A DNA stretch of 21,179 bases from DATCJY01 sp036562565 (GCA_036562565.1 DATCJY010000079.1:1-21179), one strand, 5' to 3'. Positions 1 to 8,514 are shown, counted from the first letter of the stretch. Translations and numbers: made by a program. The notes: generated from the letters alone by a model not told the origin.

Positions 1-463
1 GCAATGCGGCAAGCATTCCTCCGCGTAAGAACTGATGCAAAATGGTTTCGCTCTGATCATCCATGTGATGGGCCAAGACAATTGCACCGGCACCAATCTC
101 CTGCTTTAATTCGTGGAACCATCTATAACGCAACCTGCGGGCATCTTCCTGAATGGATGTTTTATCTTGTTTGAAATCGTGGGCTGTAGCGCGATGCACG
201 TGATATGGGATGTGGTGCTGTTGCGCATACTCTATAACCAATCGTTCATCGTCATCGCTTTCATGGCCTCTTAAACCAAAATTGACATGAGCTATATGAA
301 AACGGTAGCCACAGCTCCACAACAAATGAACCAGCACCATGCTATCCACGCCACCACTCACAGCCACGAGCAATAACTCATCGCTTTGGAAGAGTTGAAG
401 TTTATTGATATGCTTGACAAAAGAAGATGAGTGGAGGCGCATGGATTGCGAAATTACACGCAT
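1..463 (-). CDS. tilS: tRNA(Ile)-lysidine synthase, N-terminal part (cut by the window edge)
   Basis: TilS ligates lysine to the wobble C34 of the AUA-reading tRNA(Ile) in the cytoplasm, changing its decoding and charging. About 154 residues are present and the C-terminus lies beyond position 1. Counting from the ATG at 463, the PP-loop ATP-binding motif SGGVDS is at residues 36-41. AHVNFGLRGHESDDDE follows from residue 58, close to the family signature HVNHGLRG-ESD-DE. AHHMDDQSET is near residues 131-140. An in-frame ATG at 442 would give a leader closer to the usual TilS length before the PP-loop, so the start is uncertain between 463 and 442. The gene begins 16 nt after the stop of the upstream SpoIIE-type phosphatase gene, so co-transcription is likely. 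Identity is secure from the motifs. Confidence 0.93.
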   Translation of the reverse strand, partial: MRVISQSMRLHSSSFVKHINKLQLFQSDELLLVAVSGGVDSMVLVHLLWSCGYRFHIAHVNFGLRGHESDDDERLVIEYAQQHHIPYHVHRATAHDFKQDKTSIQEDARRLRYRWFHELKQEIGAGAIVLAHHMDDQSETILHQFLRGGMLAAL

Positions 464-479
464 AGCCGCCTCAAACAAC

Positions 480-1703
480 TCAATAGAAACGACAGCTCAG
501 AATAGCGAGGTCATCACGATAAGGCTCATCGTTGCGGAACTCGTTCAATGATTCGAGGATTACATCGTTCAAATCAGACATTGAATCATCGAAGTATGAA
601 AGGACGAGTTTTTCCAAGCGCTCTTCTCCGTAGGCTTCTCCGTTTTCATTTTCGGTTTCCACCAATCCATCGGTGAAGCAAACAATCACGGTATTTGGCG
701 CCAGTTTCACTTCACCTTCTACCACTTTCGGAAGTTTATCGAACATTCCAATGCCTACAGTACCGTGTTTAAGGAATTGGGTATAACCATTTACATCAAC
801 CATCACGGGAGGATTGTGCCCACAGTTCACATAATTGAGCATGCGAGTGGAGCGCTTGTAAATTGCTAGGAACAGCGTGATGTATTTCTCCCCCATCGCG
901 GTATTGATGACACGGTCATTGAGCTCGCGAATGATCTCGGTAAGGTCACCATTGCGATAAGCGAAAATCGAACGCAGATAAGCTTGGAAATTGGCCATGA
1001 GAAAAGCTGCGCTCACGCCTTTGCCCGACACATCAGCCATGCAAAACATGACTTCATTATCATTGAGCTCTAAGAAATCGTAGTAATCGCCACCTACTTG
1101 CTGATGAGCTTTATAAAAAGCAGCCACATCATAATGCTCGTTGCTTGGCAATTGATGAGGCAAGAGAATCGCCTGCATTTCAGCTGCCAGCTCCAACTCT
1201 TTGCGCACAATCTCTTGGCGTAAATTTTCTTGTTGCAACTGGCGGTTGCGGATAGCAGTGACCAATACGTTGGTAAGCGTTTGGATGAACTTCATGTGCT
1301 TCACCACAGGGCTCATGCGAATCTCTTGTTCCACTTGGTCGCCAACGAGCAAGTATGCTATTGGTTGGTCATCTTGAAGAATAGGAACAATGATATCGAA
1401 TGACTCATTGTTGTGTCCCATAGCAAAGGTCACACGCTCATTGGCAGAGAAGAAAGATTCATCCGTAACGTCATAAATCTCACCTTCAGCCATGCCGTAT
1501 TTGAGCACGCATTTCCAATTGACCTCTTTGGTAAACAACAAGAGTTTACTCACTTCTAGGTGGTTGCGCAGCACCTGTTCATATTGGTGCAATAGCTCAG
1601 ACACTGAGGCATTCGCATTGATGGCCATGGTCAAATCCAGCAATGCGTTCAACTTAAAATCTCGTTGTTTCAGTTTCTCAGTAAGTCTTGAACTCTCTTT
1701 CAT
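480..1703 (-). CDS. GAF-like sensor + PP2C-type (SpoIIE/RsbU family) serine phosphatase
   Basis: This is a 407-residue cytoplasmic protein with no signal peptide or membrane segment. Residues ~20-155 look like a GAF-type sensor domain. A short helical linker (~150-185) leads to a SpoIIE/RsbU phosphatase domain from about 190 to the end. Metal-binding motifs are visible: GGDYYDF (D206), ADVSGKG (D224), FTDGLVETE (D345) and RDDLA (D397/D398), with NCGHNPP at 293-299. In this family such enzymes dephosphorylate an anti-sigma-factor antagonist or a similar phosphoserine protein in response to a signal. The substrate cannot be read here, because no STAS-domain or RsbW-type kinase gene lies nearby. 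It sits between an lpxD-like gene (71 nt upstream) and tilS (16 nt downstream). A promoter-like box lies at the end of the preceding gene. The family call is secure; the pathway is unknown. Confidence 0.9.
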   Translation of the reverse strand: MKESSRLTEKLKQRDFKLNALLDLTMAINANASVSELLHQYEQVLRNHLEVSKLLLFTKEVNWKCVLKYGMAEGEIYDVTDESFFSANERVTFAMGHNNESFDIIVPILQDDQPIAYLLVGDQVEQEIRMSPVVKHMKFIQTLTNVLVTAIRNRQLQQENLRQEIVRKELELAAEMQAILLPHQLPSNEHYDVAAFYKAHQQVGGDYYDFLELNDNEVMFCMADVSGKGVSAAFLMANFQAYLRSIFAYRNGDLTEIIRELNDRVINTAMGEKYITLFLAIYKRSTRMLNYVNCGHNPPVMVDVNGYTQFLKHGTVGIGMFDKLPKVVEGEVKLAPNTVIVCFTDGLVETENENGEAYGEERLEKLVLSYFDDSMSDLNDVILESLNEFRNDEPYRDDLAILSCRFY

Positions 1704-1765
1704 AATTCCACCAACAGTAATAGCGATTTTTTTATGTCGTTCAGTTTTTCAGGAAAAATACCGGA

Positions 1766-1794
1766 CGAAGATACCTATAGTGACAATTTCTCAA
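1766..1794 (-). promoter_or_regulatory. Candidate Bacteroidota-type promoter for the SpoIIE-type phosphatase gene
   Basis: On the minus strand a TTG (1792-1794) is followed after 18 nt by TATCTTCG (1766-1773). This is one base from the Bacteroidota -7 box TAnnTTTG, and the spacing falls in the reported 17-23 nt range. The box overlaps the end of the lpxD-like gene and would leave a leader of roughly 55-60 nt before the ATG at 1703. The same 8-mer lies upstream of ileS. Inferred from pattern only. Confidence 0.4.
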
Positions 1795-2707
1795 TCACAG
1801 CAGGCAGTTTGCGTATCAAAGCCAACTCGCGGTATTTCAAGCGTGCTTCTTCTGCAGGGCTTCCGAAGTAGGTTTTGCCACCCTCCAAATCTTTGGTGAG
1901 GCCACTTTGACCAAGCACCACGGCACCTTTACCGATGAGCAAATCACTTGGAACACCTACTTGTCCCCAGAGGATAACATTGTCTTCAATGACCACACAA
2001 CCGGCTATACCCACTTGAGCAGCGAACAAGCAATTCATGCCAATTACTGTATCATGTCCTACGTGCACATGGTTATCCATCTTCGTTCCCGCACCGATGC
2101 GGGTATCACCGGAAACACCACGATCGATGGTGCATGCAGCACCAATCTCAACGCGATCTTCAATCTCCACACTGCCACAGGTATGCATTTTCTCACGGCC
2201 CTCAGGACGTGCTTTGTAGTAGAACGCATCGCTACCAATTACTGCATTGGCATGAATGATACAATCATTGCCGATGTGTACATTGTCATAAATGACCACA
2301 CCGGGATGGATGATGCAACGATCACCGATGGTAACATTGTTGCCCATCACCACAGTAGGATGGATGTGACAATTTGCGCCAATTGCCACGTTTTCACCGC
2401 GATTGCCCATCACCATGTTCCAAGGAGAAAAATGCTTGGTGAGGAAGTTGTAATCGCGACAAGGATCATCAGAGAAGATGAGAACTTTGCCTTCAGGGCG
2501 TTCCACTTTTTGATTGATCAATATGATGGTAGCAGCTGATTGGAGCGCCTTGTCATAGTACTTCGGATGATCTACAAACACCAAGTCACCGGGCTCTACT
2601 TTGTGAATTTCATTGATGCCGCTCACTATAAAATTTGGGTCGCCATCGTATTCACAACCGATGAGGGCTGCTATCTGCGCCAGTGTTTGCGGAGGATTGA
2701 GTTTCAT
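1775..2707 (-). CDS. LpxD-like UDP-3-O-acylglucosamine N-acyltransferase (hexapeptide-repeat protein)
   Basis: LpxD transfers a 3-hydroxyacyl chain from ACP to UDP-3-O-acyl-glucosamine in lipid A synthesis. This 310-residue protein has an N-terminal LpxD-type uridine-binding-like region (1-~100) and then a left-handed beta-helix of hexapeptide repeats (~105-270) such as VAIGAN, VTIGDR and VHIGND. The segment DNHVHVGHDTVIG at 211-223 aligns with the active-site region of E. coli LpxD, placing the catalytic histidine (E. coli His239) at H218. It ends in a short helical tail and is some 30 residues shorter than typical LpxD. From memory, Bacteroidota often carry an LpxD plus a second LpxD-like paralogue outside the lpx cluster. 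The lack of lpxA, lpxC or fabZ neighbours suggests this is that paralogue, so the symbol is left blank. It starts 27 nt after the scoB stop. Confidence 0.85.
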   Translation of the reverse strand: MKLNPPQTLAQIAALIGCEYDGDPNFIVSGINEIHKVEPGDLVFVDHPKYYDKALQSAATIILINQKVERPEGKVLIFSDDPCRDYNFLTKHFSPWNMVMGNRGENVAIGANCHIHPTVVMGNNVTIGDRCIIHPGVVIYDNVHIGNDCIIHANAVIGSDAFYYKARPEGREKMHTCGSVEIEDRVEIGAACTIDRGVSGDTRIGAGTKMDNHVHVGHDTVIGMNCLFAAQVGIAGCVVIEDNVILWGQVGVPSDLLIGKGAVVLGQSGLTKDLEGGKTYFGSPAEEARLKYRELALIRKLPAVIEKLSL

Positions 2708-2734
2708 AGACTGATGGAATGTTTTAAATCACCT

Positions 2735-3391
2735 TCAGAAAGTGATTTCTTTTACGTTATCTGAAACGATGAGCTTACCGGCAGTTTTTGCTTTCACTTC
2801 ATCCACTGTTACACCCGGAGCAACTTCCAACAAATGGAAAGCACCGTCTTTGACCTCAAAAACTCCAAGGTCGGTAACGATTTTCTTGACACAGTTCACA
2901 CCGGTGAGGGGCAAAGTGCACTTAGGAAGAAGTTTAGAATTGCCAGCCTTGTCGCAGTGTTGCATCGCCACAATGATATTTTTTGCTGAAGCAACGAGGT
3001 CCATGGCTCCCCCCATTCCTTTCACCATTTTGCCGGGTACTTTCCAGTTTGCGATATCACCGTTTTCGCTTACCTCCATTGCACCGAGGATGGTGAGGTC
3101 CACTTTCTGAGCGCGAATCATACCGAAGCTCATAGCGCTGTCAAAGAATACCGAACCCGGAAGGGTAGTGATTGTTTGCTTACCGGCATTGATTAGGTCG
3201 GCATCTTCTTCGCCCTCAAAAGGGAAAGGTCCCATACCGAGCAATCCGTTTTCAGATTGCAATTCCACTTCGATACCCTCGGGCAGATAGTTTGCTACAA
3301 GTGTTGGAATACCAATTCCGAGGTTTACATACATGCCATCTTGCACTTCTTGTGCAATGCGTTTGGCAATACCTATTTTATCTAAAGCCAT
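2735..3391 (-). CDS. scoB: 3-oxoacid CoA-transferase, subunit B
   Basis: The beta subunit of a family I CoA-transferase (succinyl-CoA:3-ketoacid or acetate:acetoacetate type) is 218 residues, the normal length. It moves CoA between succinyl-CoA (or acetyl-CoA) and acetoacetate through a covalent glutamyl-CoA intermediate. GIGIPT is at 25-30, and the motif SENG at 46-49 holds the catalytic glutamate E47. The stretch ENGLLGMGPFP is characteristic of this subunit. It lies 44 nt downstream of the subunit A gene in the same orientation, so the pair forms one enzyme. Sequence alone does not firmly separate scoB from atoA; scoB is chosen as the usual Bacteroidota annotation. The likely role is use of acetoacetate or short-chain acids, or branched-chain and ketogenic amino acid breakdown. 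Confidence 0.92.
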   Translation of the reverse strand: MALDKIGIAKRIAQEVQDGMYVNLGIGIPTLVANYLPEGIEVELQSENGLLGMGPFPFEGEEDADLINAGKQTITTLPGSVFFDSAMSFGMIRAQKVDLTILGAMEVSENGDIANWKVPGKMVKGMGGAMDLVASAKNIIVAMQHCDKAGNSKLLPKCTLPLTGVNCVKKIVTDLGVFEVKDGAFHLLEVAPGVTVDEVKAKTAGKLIVSDNVKEITF

Positions 3392-3435
3392 CGTGAATGT
3401 TCTGTTTTGAGTGTGATTGAAAAAAAAATGATGGG

Positions 3436-4140
3436 TTAAGCGCGGGGTCTCACAGTGCGTTGTTCAATGCGCTTTTCATAATTCTCGCCTTGGAAGATGC
3501 GGTGCACGTAAATTCCGGGGAGATGAATGGCATCGGGATCCAACTCACCGGGTTCCACCAATTCTTCCACTTCAGCAATTGTAATCTTACCGGCCATAGC
3601 CATAATGGGATTGAAGTTGCGGGCTGTGGCGCGGAAAATCAAGTTGCCTTTGGTGTCCCCTTTCCATGCTTTCACAATGGCGAATTGGGCATCAAAGGCA
3701 TACTCAAGCAAGTAGTCTTTACCGTTGAAATTGCGTACTTCCTTTCCTTCAGCCACTTCGGTACCGACACCTGCAGGTGTATAGATGGCAGGCATGCCGT
3801 ATCCCGCAGCAAGGCAGCGGGTAGCGAGTGTTCCTTGCGGAATCAATTCCACTTCGAGCTCACCGCTGAGCATTTGGCGCTCGAACTCTGCATTCTCACC
3901 CACATAGGATGAAATCATTTTTTTGATTTGTTTCTTCTGCAAGAGAAGTCCCAAGCCAAAATCATCCACGCCCGCATTGTTGGAGATGCAAGTCAGATTT
4001 TTGACATTCATCTTCACCAGTTGAGCGATACAGTTTTCAGGGATACCACACAGTCCGAATCCACCAAGGAGAATGGTGCTTCCGTCTTTGATATCGCGAC
4101 ATGCCTCTTCGGCATTCTTTACAACTTTATTAATCGGCAT
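3436..4140 (-). CDS. scoA: 3-oxoacid CoA-transferase, subunit A
   Basis: The alpha subunit of the same family I CoA-transferase has 234 residues, the usual length. The CoA-binding glycine motif GGFGLCGIPE is at 26-35. SNNAGVDDFGLGLLL at ~53-67 and the C-terminal VEPGELDPDAIHLPGIYVHR (residues 195-214) are typical of subunit A. It is cytoplasmic, has no signal peptide, and works as a heteromer with the subunit B encoded just downstream. The gene starts 42 nt after the stop of the class A PBP gene. No clear TAnnTTTG box is visible in that gap, so it could be read through from upstream or have an unrecognised promoter. As with subunit B, the choice between scoA and atoD rests on convention. Confidence 0.92.
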   Translation of the reverse strand: MPINKVVKNAEEACRDIKDGSTILLGGFGLCGIPENCIAQLVKMNVKNLTCISNNAGVDDFGLGLLLQKKQIKKMISSYVGENAEFERQMLSGELEVELIPQGTLATRCLAAGYGMPAIYTPAGVGTEVAEGKEVRNFNGKDYLLEYAFDAQFAIVKAWKGDTKGNLIFRATARNFNPIMAMAGKITIAEVEELVEPGELDPDAIHLPGIYVHRIFQGENYEKRIEQRTVRPRA

Positions 4141-4182
4141 AATCTTTAAAATCTGATTATCTGTTCTTGCTAAATATCGTGT

Positions 4183-6609
4183 TTATTCTTCACTTTCAAT
4201 GAACTCTTGTGTTTCCCTTGGCACTACAGGAGAGCCACTTGATGAAGGTCCATCAGTATCCATAAACAATCCGTCAAAATTATCCATACCTATTCCTGAG
4301 AGCACAGCAGACTTCTTCACATAGCCATCCGGAACAGGGAAGTCCTCTTTAGAAATTTTGATTTTAGGATCGGCATAAACTTTCTTCATGTAATAGCCAT
4401 AAATAGGCAAACCGGTATTGGCGCCTTGTCCGAGGGCAGTGCTGCTGAAACGCACAGTAGGGTCTTGTGCCCCCACCCAAACACCGGTTACCAAATCAGG
4501 AGTAAGACCGATGAACCAACCATCGGTGTTGTTCTGTGTAGTACCGGTTTTACCTGCGGTAGGATAAGTGATTCCACCATAAGGTTTGCTCGCATTGCGC
4601 AAGCGCACACCGGTACCGCTACCGCATGAACCATCAATTACGGACTTCATCATCGTAATCAAGTCATAGGCCACACTTGGGTCAACGGCTTGTTCAATCT
4701 GGGGATTCGGTTCATAGATGGTTGTACCGTTTTTATCTTCAATGCGCAGGATGAATGTGGGTTCAATGTAAACACCGTTGTTCGCAAATGAAGACAAGGC
4801 GCCAACCATTTGATACAATGGAATATTGGCTGCACCAAGTACCAGCGGTCCCACCGGCTCCAGATGACCATTGATACCCAAGCGTCTTGCAAGATTGATG
4901 ATGTTATCGAGGCCGTATTGCTGACCTAGGCGCGCAGCAACAGTGTTCACGGAGTTCGCAAGGGCACACTTCATTGTGTACATCCGGTATTCATCACCGC
5001 TGTTTCGCGGGCTCCATTTTCCCCATGTAAAGCGTGTTCCATCCACTTCATCTTGTGGGCTACGCCCCATGCGCAAAGCAGTGGCATACACCAAGGGCTT
5101 GAAGGTAGAACCCACTTGGCGGGCCGATTGATACACGTTATCGTATTTGAAGTTTTTGTAATCAATACCACCTACCCATGCCTTGATGTGACCGGTGTGA
5201 GGATCCATACTCATGAGGCTAGCATGCAGAATAGCCTTGCGGTATTTGATGCTATCCAAGGGCGACATAACGGTGTCCTTCATGCCGTGATGGGTATAGA
5301 CCTTCATCGGCACAGGACGGTCGAACTCTTCTTTAATTTCTTTCTCGGTAGGTGCGTGCCATGTATGACCACATCCTCCTTTGTTCTCATCACAGTGGAA
5401 GTGGTCTTTTTCTTTTTCGATATAATAAGCCGGGCGCTTGCAATCCGGACAAAGTTTTCCCACACAAATCATGTGGCGCTCACTTTCGTTTATCGCAAGG
5501 CGCATGATGGCTTCACGCGCTTTTTCCGGAATGCCGTTGTAGAAAGGATAATTCTCTTTCTTCCTCTTGCTCAAATCTTTGGTAAAAGCATCTTGCAGCT
5601 CTTTGCTCAGGTGTTCTTCCACTGCCCATTCCGCATAAGCCTGCAGCTTAGGGTCAATGGTTGTGTACACTTTCAATCCATCGCGGTAGATGTCATAAGG
5701 TGTTCCGTCCGCTTTGGCGTATTTGAGGGTTCCATTTTCATCTTTCTCATTGAGGATGGCATCGAGTTTTGCACGAAGCACTTCACGGAAATAAGGAGCC
5801 ATACCTTCATCATGGCTCATGCGCTGGAAATTGAGTCCCAATGGCAACACACGCAAAGAATCGTATTGCTCCTTGGTGAGGTAGTTGTATTTCACCATTT
5901 GGCTCAACACCACTTCTCTTCTTTTGAGCACAAGGGAATCGCGCCTGATAGGGTTGTAGAGAGCCGAGTTTTTGAGCATCCCCACGAGCATGGCGCTTTG
6001 TTCAATTGTCAATTCCTGTGGGGTGGTATTGAAATAAATTTGAGCAGCTGATTTGATACCAACGGCTTGGTTGAGGAAGTCGTATTGGTTGAGATAAAGA
6101 GCAATGATTTCATCTTTGGTATAGAGGCGTTCAATTCGACAAGCGATAATCCATTCTCTGATTTTCTGCCACACCCTTTTTGTAAAGCTGACCTTGTCAA
6201 AGTTTTTGGAGAACTGCATTTTGGCCAGCTGTTGGGTAATGGTACTACCACCGCCATCACGACCTGCACTAAATACCGCACGCATGATACCGCGATAATC
6301 CACACCGGAGTGCACTCTAAAACGTGCGTCTTCCGTTGCAATCAATGCATCTACGAGATGCTGAGGCAACTCACTGTACCGCACATCCGAACGGTTTTCC
6401 TTGTAATAAGCTCCTATGGGTTTACCATCGTTGGCAAGCACCTGTGTCGCCAGATTGATTTTCGGATTGGCCAAAGCCTCCACATCCGGCAGCCCGCTGC
6501 TGATAGCAGCGAAAGCCACAGCGGCTACGATTATAAGCGGAATCAGTGCCAACAGCCACAAGCGTCTGTTCCACTTACGGTGGTCGTTTATAGGAGTTTT
6601 TTTTGCCAT
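4183..6609 (-). CDS. Class A penicillin-binding protein (bifunctional transglycosylase/transpeptidase) with a Cys-rich insert
   Basis: This 808-residue PBP1A-type enzyme polymerises glycan strands and cross-links stem peptides in the periplasm. It has a short basic cytoplasmic N-terminus and a membrane anchor at ~16-37. The GT51 glycosyltransferase domain has catalytic E93 in ATEDARF and GGGSTITQQLAK at 119-130. The transpeptidase domain has S501-T-F-K504, S553-V-N555 and K687-T-G689. Between the two catalytic domains, in the region where class A PBPs carry an OB-like linker, are five cysteines: C382, C387, C390 (CPDC), C406 and C413. They sit in a zinc-ribbon-like pattern with nearby histidines, which I do not associate with E. 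coli PBP1A or PBP1B. The C-terminus is Ser/Gly/Glu-rich and looks disordered. Its start lies 93 nt after the uvrC stop, with a TAnnTTTG box upstream. Confidence 0.95.
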   Translation of the reverse strand: MAKKTPINDHRKWNRRLWLLALIPLIIVAAVAFAAISSGLPDVEALANPKINLATQVLANDGKPIGAYYKENRSDVRYSELPQHLVDALIATEDARFRVHSGVDYRGIMRAVFSAGRDGGGSTITQQLAKMQFSKNFDKVSFTKRVWQKIREWIIACRIERLYTKDEIIALYLNQYDFLNQAVGIKSAAQIYFNTTPQELTIEQSAMLVGMLKNSALYNPIRRDSLVLKRREVVLSQMVKYNYLTKEQYDSLRVLPLGLNFQRMSHDEGMAPYFREVLRAKLDAILNEKDENGTLKYAKADGTPYDIYRDGLKVYTTIDPKLQAYAEWAVEEHLSKELQDAFTKDLSKRKKENYPFYNGIPEKAREAIMRLAINESERHMICVGKLCPDCKRPAYYIEKEKDHFHCDENKGGCGHTWHAPTEKEIKEEFDRPVPMKVYTHHGMKDTVMSPLDSIKYRKAILHASLMSMDPHTGHIKAWVGGIDYKNFKYDNVYQSARQVGSTFKPLVYATALRMGRSPQDEVDGTRFTWGKWSPRNSGDEYRMYTMKCALANSVNTVAARLGQQYGLDNIINLARRLGINGHLEPVGPLVLGAANIPLYQMVGALSSFANNGVYIEPTFILRIEDKNGTTIYEPNPQIEQAVDPSVAYDLITMMKSVIDGSCGSGTGVRLRNASKPYGGITYPTAGKTGTTQNNTDGWFIGLTPDLVTGVWVGAQDPTVRFSSTALGQGANTGLPIYGYYMKKVYADPKIKISKEDFPVPDGYVKKSAVLSGIGMDNFDGLFMDTDGPSSSGSPVVPRETQEFIESEE

Positions 6610-6631
6610 ACGGATTAAAGCGATAACTCGC

Positions 6632-6639
6632 CAAATTTA
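6632..6639 (-). promoter_or_regulatory. Candidate -7 box (TAAATTTG) for the class A PBP gene
   Basis: The minus strand reads TAAATTTG here, an exact match to the Bacteroidota -7 consensus TAnnTTTG. It sits in the 93-nt gap between uvrC and the PBP gene and predicts a leader of roughly 18 nt. No TTG lies at the usual 17-23 nt distance upstream, so only half of the promoter is recognisable. Confidence 0.45.
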
Positions 6640-6702
6640 TTGAAGCGCAAAGGCTTTAAGGGTAAATTAAGAAGATTTGATTCACAGCAGAGCCGTGGAT
6701 AA

Positions 6703-8514
6703 TCAGCTTTGTGGCTCGCGGTGGAAATAATCCCAGACAATGCGGGCAGCCCTTTTATTGACAGCTTTTTCCAATTCTTCAAGCGAAGCCTCCTTCACGG
6801 CATTTACGGTTTTGAAATGCACAATCAAGGCCTGCGTTGTTCTGAACCCGATTCCTTTGATATCGGTAAGCTCAGAGCGCAATGCTTCTTTGCTTCGCTT
6901 GTTGCGGTGTTTGGTAATTCCAAACCGGTGTGCCTCATCGCGCAAATATTGAATGAGCTTGAGTGTTTCACTGCGCTTATCAAGGTAGATAGGCAATGAA
7001 TCCCCCGGGAAGTAAATCTCTTCGAGCTTTTTGGCAATACCAATCACGCCCATCTTACCACGCAATCCCAATTGCTCCAAGCTTTCGAGTGCGGCACTGA
7101 GCTGACCTTTACCTCCATCGATGATGATGAGCTGCGGTAGGCTTTCGCCTTCATCCAGCAATCGTCTGTATCTGCGGTAAACCGCTTCTTTCATCGTGTC
7201 AAAGTCATTGGGGCCTTGCACTGTCTGCACATTGAATATGCGATAGTCCTTCTTGCTTGGCTTGGCATTTTTGAACACCACGCAAGCACTCACCGGATTG
7301 GTTCCCTGTATGTTGGAGTTATCAAAACACTCAATATGCACCGGAAGTTCTTTGAGGTGCAAATCTTTCTGTACAGTCTGCAGGATGCGGTTGGTATGCC
7401 TTTCAGGGTCCACGAGTTCCAACTGTTTTTGTGCATCCAGCATATAGTGATTGCTGTTGCGTTGCGACAGTTCAAGCAGTTTCTTCTTATCACCGCGTTG
7501 CGGAATATGAAACTCAACACCCGGCAAATTGATGTTGAGTTCCATGGGCACATAGATTTCTTTGGAGGTGCTTTGGAAACGTTCTCTTATTTCCACGATA
7601 GCATATTCCAAAAGTTCAGCATCGGTCTCGTCCATCTTCTTTTTAATCTCGATGGTATAACCATGCACAATCACCCCGTTGTTGACTTTGATGTAATTGA
7701 CATATCCGGCCGATTCATCACTTGCTATGGTAAAGACATCCACGTTGTGGATTTGCGGATTCACAATCGTGCTCTTGGCTTGGAATCTTTGCAGCGCTTC
7801 CAATTTCTCTTTGATGGCGTGGGCTTCTTCAAACTCATAGCGCTCTGCGAGTTCATTCATTTTGGTTTTGAGCTCGCGTTGCAAATCCATGTAATTACCG
7901 CGGAGTATGCTGCGGATATTGTCCACGTTGTTGTCATAGTCGGCTTTAGATTGCTTTGCCTCACAAGGGCCTTTGCAATTCTTGAGATGGTACTCAAGGC
8001 ACACTTTGAATTTACCGGCTGCAATGTTTTCCTCGGTGAGAGGCAAGGAGCAAGTGCGCACAGGATAAAGCGTTTTAATCAAATCCAACACCGTGTGCAT
8101 GGTTTTCACCGAAGCATAAGGTCCGTAATATTCAGAGCCATCCTTGATGATTTGCCTGGTGGGAAAAATGCGTGGGAACGGCTCTTTCTTGATGACAATG
8201 CTCGGGTAGGTCTTATCATCCTTTAGACTGATATTGTACTTCGGCTTGTACTTTTTAATCAAGGAGTTTTCAAGCAGCAGTGCATCCAGCTCCGTATCCA
8301 CCACGATGTATTTGATATCGGCAATGCGCTTTACGAGCATGTACGTCTTGGCACTCTCGTAGGTCTGCTTGTTGAAATAACTCGACACACGGTTCTTCAA
8401 AACCTTTGCCTTGCCGACATAAATGATGTTCCCCTGTGCATCAAAATATTGATACACTCCGGGCTTTTCCGGCAGTAGTTTCAGGATATTCTTGATGTGT
8501 TCAGAGTGTTCCAA
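6703..8514 (-). CDS. uvrC: Excinuclease ABC subunit C
   Basis: UvrC makes the 3' and 5' incisions around a lesion in nucleotide excision repair together with UvrA and UvrB. The protein is 603 residues, normal length. The N-terminal GIY-YIG nuclease has GVYQYF (19-24), YVGKAK (32-37) and E82 in LLLEN. Four cysteines, C155, C172, C180 and C184, match the spacing style of the UvrC iron-sulfur ligands. A UVR (UvrB-binding) motif is at ~212-247. The RNase H-like 5' nuclease has FDNS (D398), DGGKGQ (D466) and H529, followed by a C-terminal helix-hairpin-helix region (~548-595, DIKGIGFRTTQAL). The start is a TTG codon: an in-frame TAA lies five codons upstream and no ATG occurs before residue 59, well inside the GIY-YIG domain. 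The upstream gap is divergent with an SDR gene. Confidence 0.96.
   Translation of the reverse strand: MEHSEHIKNILKLLPEKPGVYQYFDAQGNIIYVGKAKVLKNRVSSYFNKQTYESAKTYMLVKRIADIKYIVVDTELDALLLENSLIKKYKPKYNISLKDDKTYPSIVIKKEPFPRIFPTRQIIKDGSEYYGPYASVKTMHTVLDLIKTLYPVRTCSLPLTEENIAAGKFKVCLEYHLKNCKGPCEAKQSKADYDNNVDNIRSILRGNYMDLQRELKTKMNELAERYEFEEAHAIKEKLEALQRFQAKSTIVNPQIHNVDVFTIASDESAGYVNYIKVNNGVIVHGYTIEIKKKMDETDAELLEYAIVEIRERFQSTSKEIYVPMELNINLPGVEFHIPQRGDKKKLLELSQRNSNHYMLDAQKQLELVDPERHTNRILQTVQKDLHLKELPVHIECFDNSNIQGTNPVSACVVFKNAKPSKKDYRIFNVQTVQGPNDFDTMKEAVYRRYRRLLDEGESLPQLIIIDGGKGQLSAALESLEQLGLRGKMGVIGIAKKLEEIYFPGDSLPIYLDKRSETLKLIQYLRDEAHRFGITKHRNKRSKEALRSELTDIKGIGFRTTQALIVHFKTVNAVKEASLEELEKAVNKRAARIVWDYFHREPQS

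Noticed and set aside
1907..2539. 210-codon plus-strand frame opposite the lpxD-like gene
   Set aside because: The His/Thr/Asn-rich product reflects the reversed hexapeptide repeats, not a real protein.
5053..6051. 332-codon plus-strand frame opposite the class A PBP gene
   Set aside because: It lies wholly inside a clearly coding minus-strand gene and shows no family motif.
7216..8226. 336-codon plus-strand frame opposite uvrC
   Set aside because: Antisense to essential UvrC domains, with an unconvincing composition and no motif.
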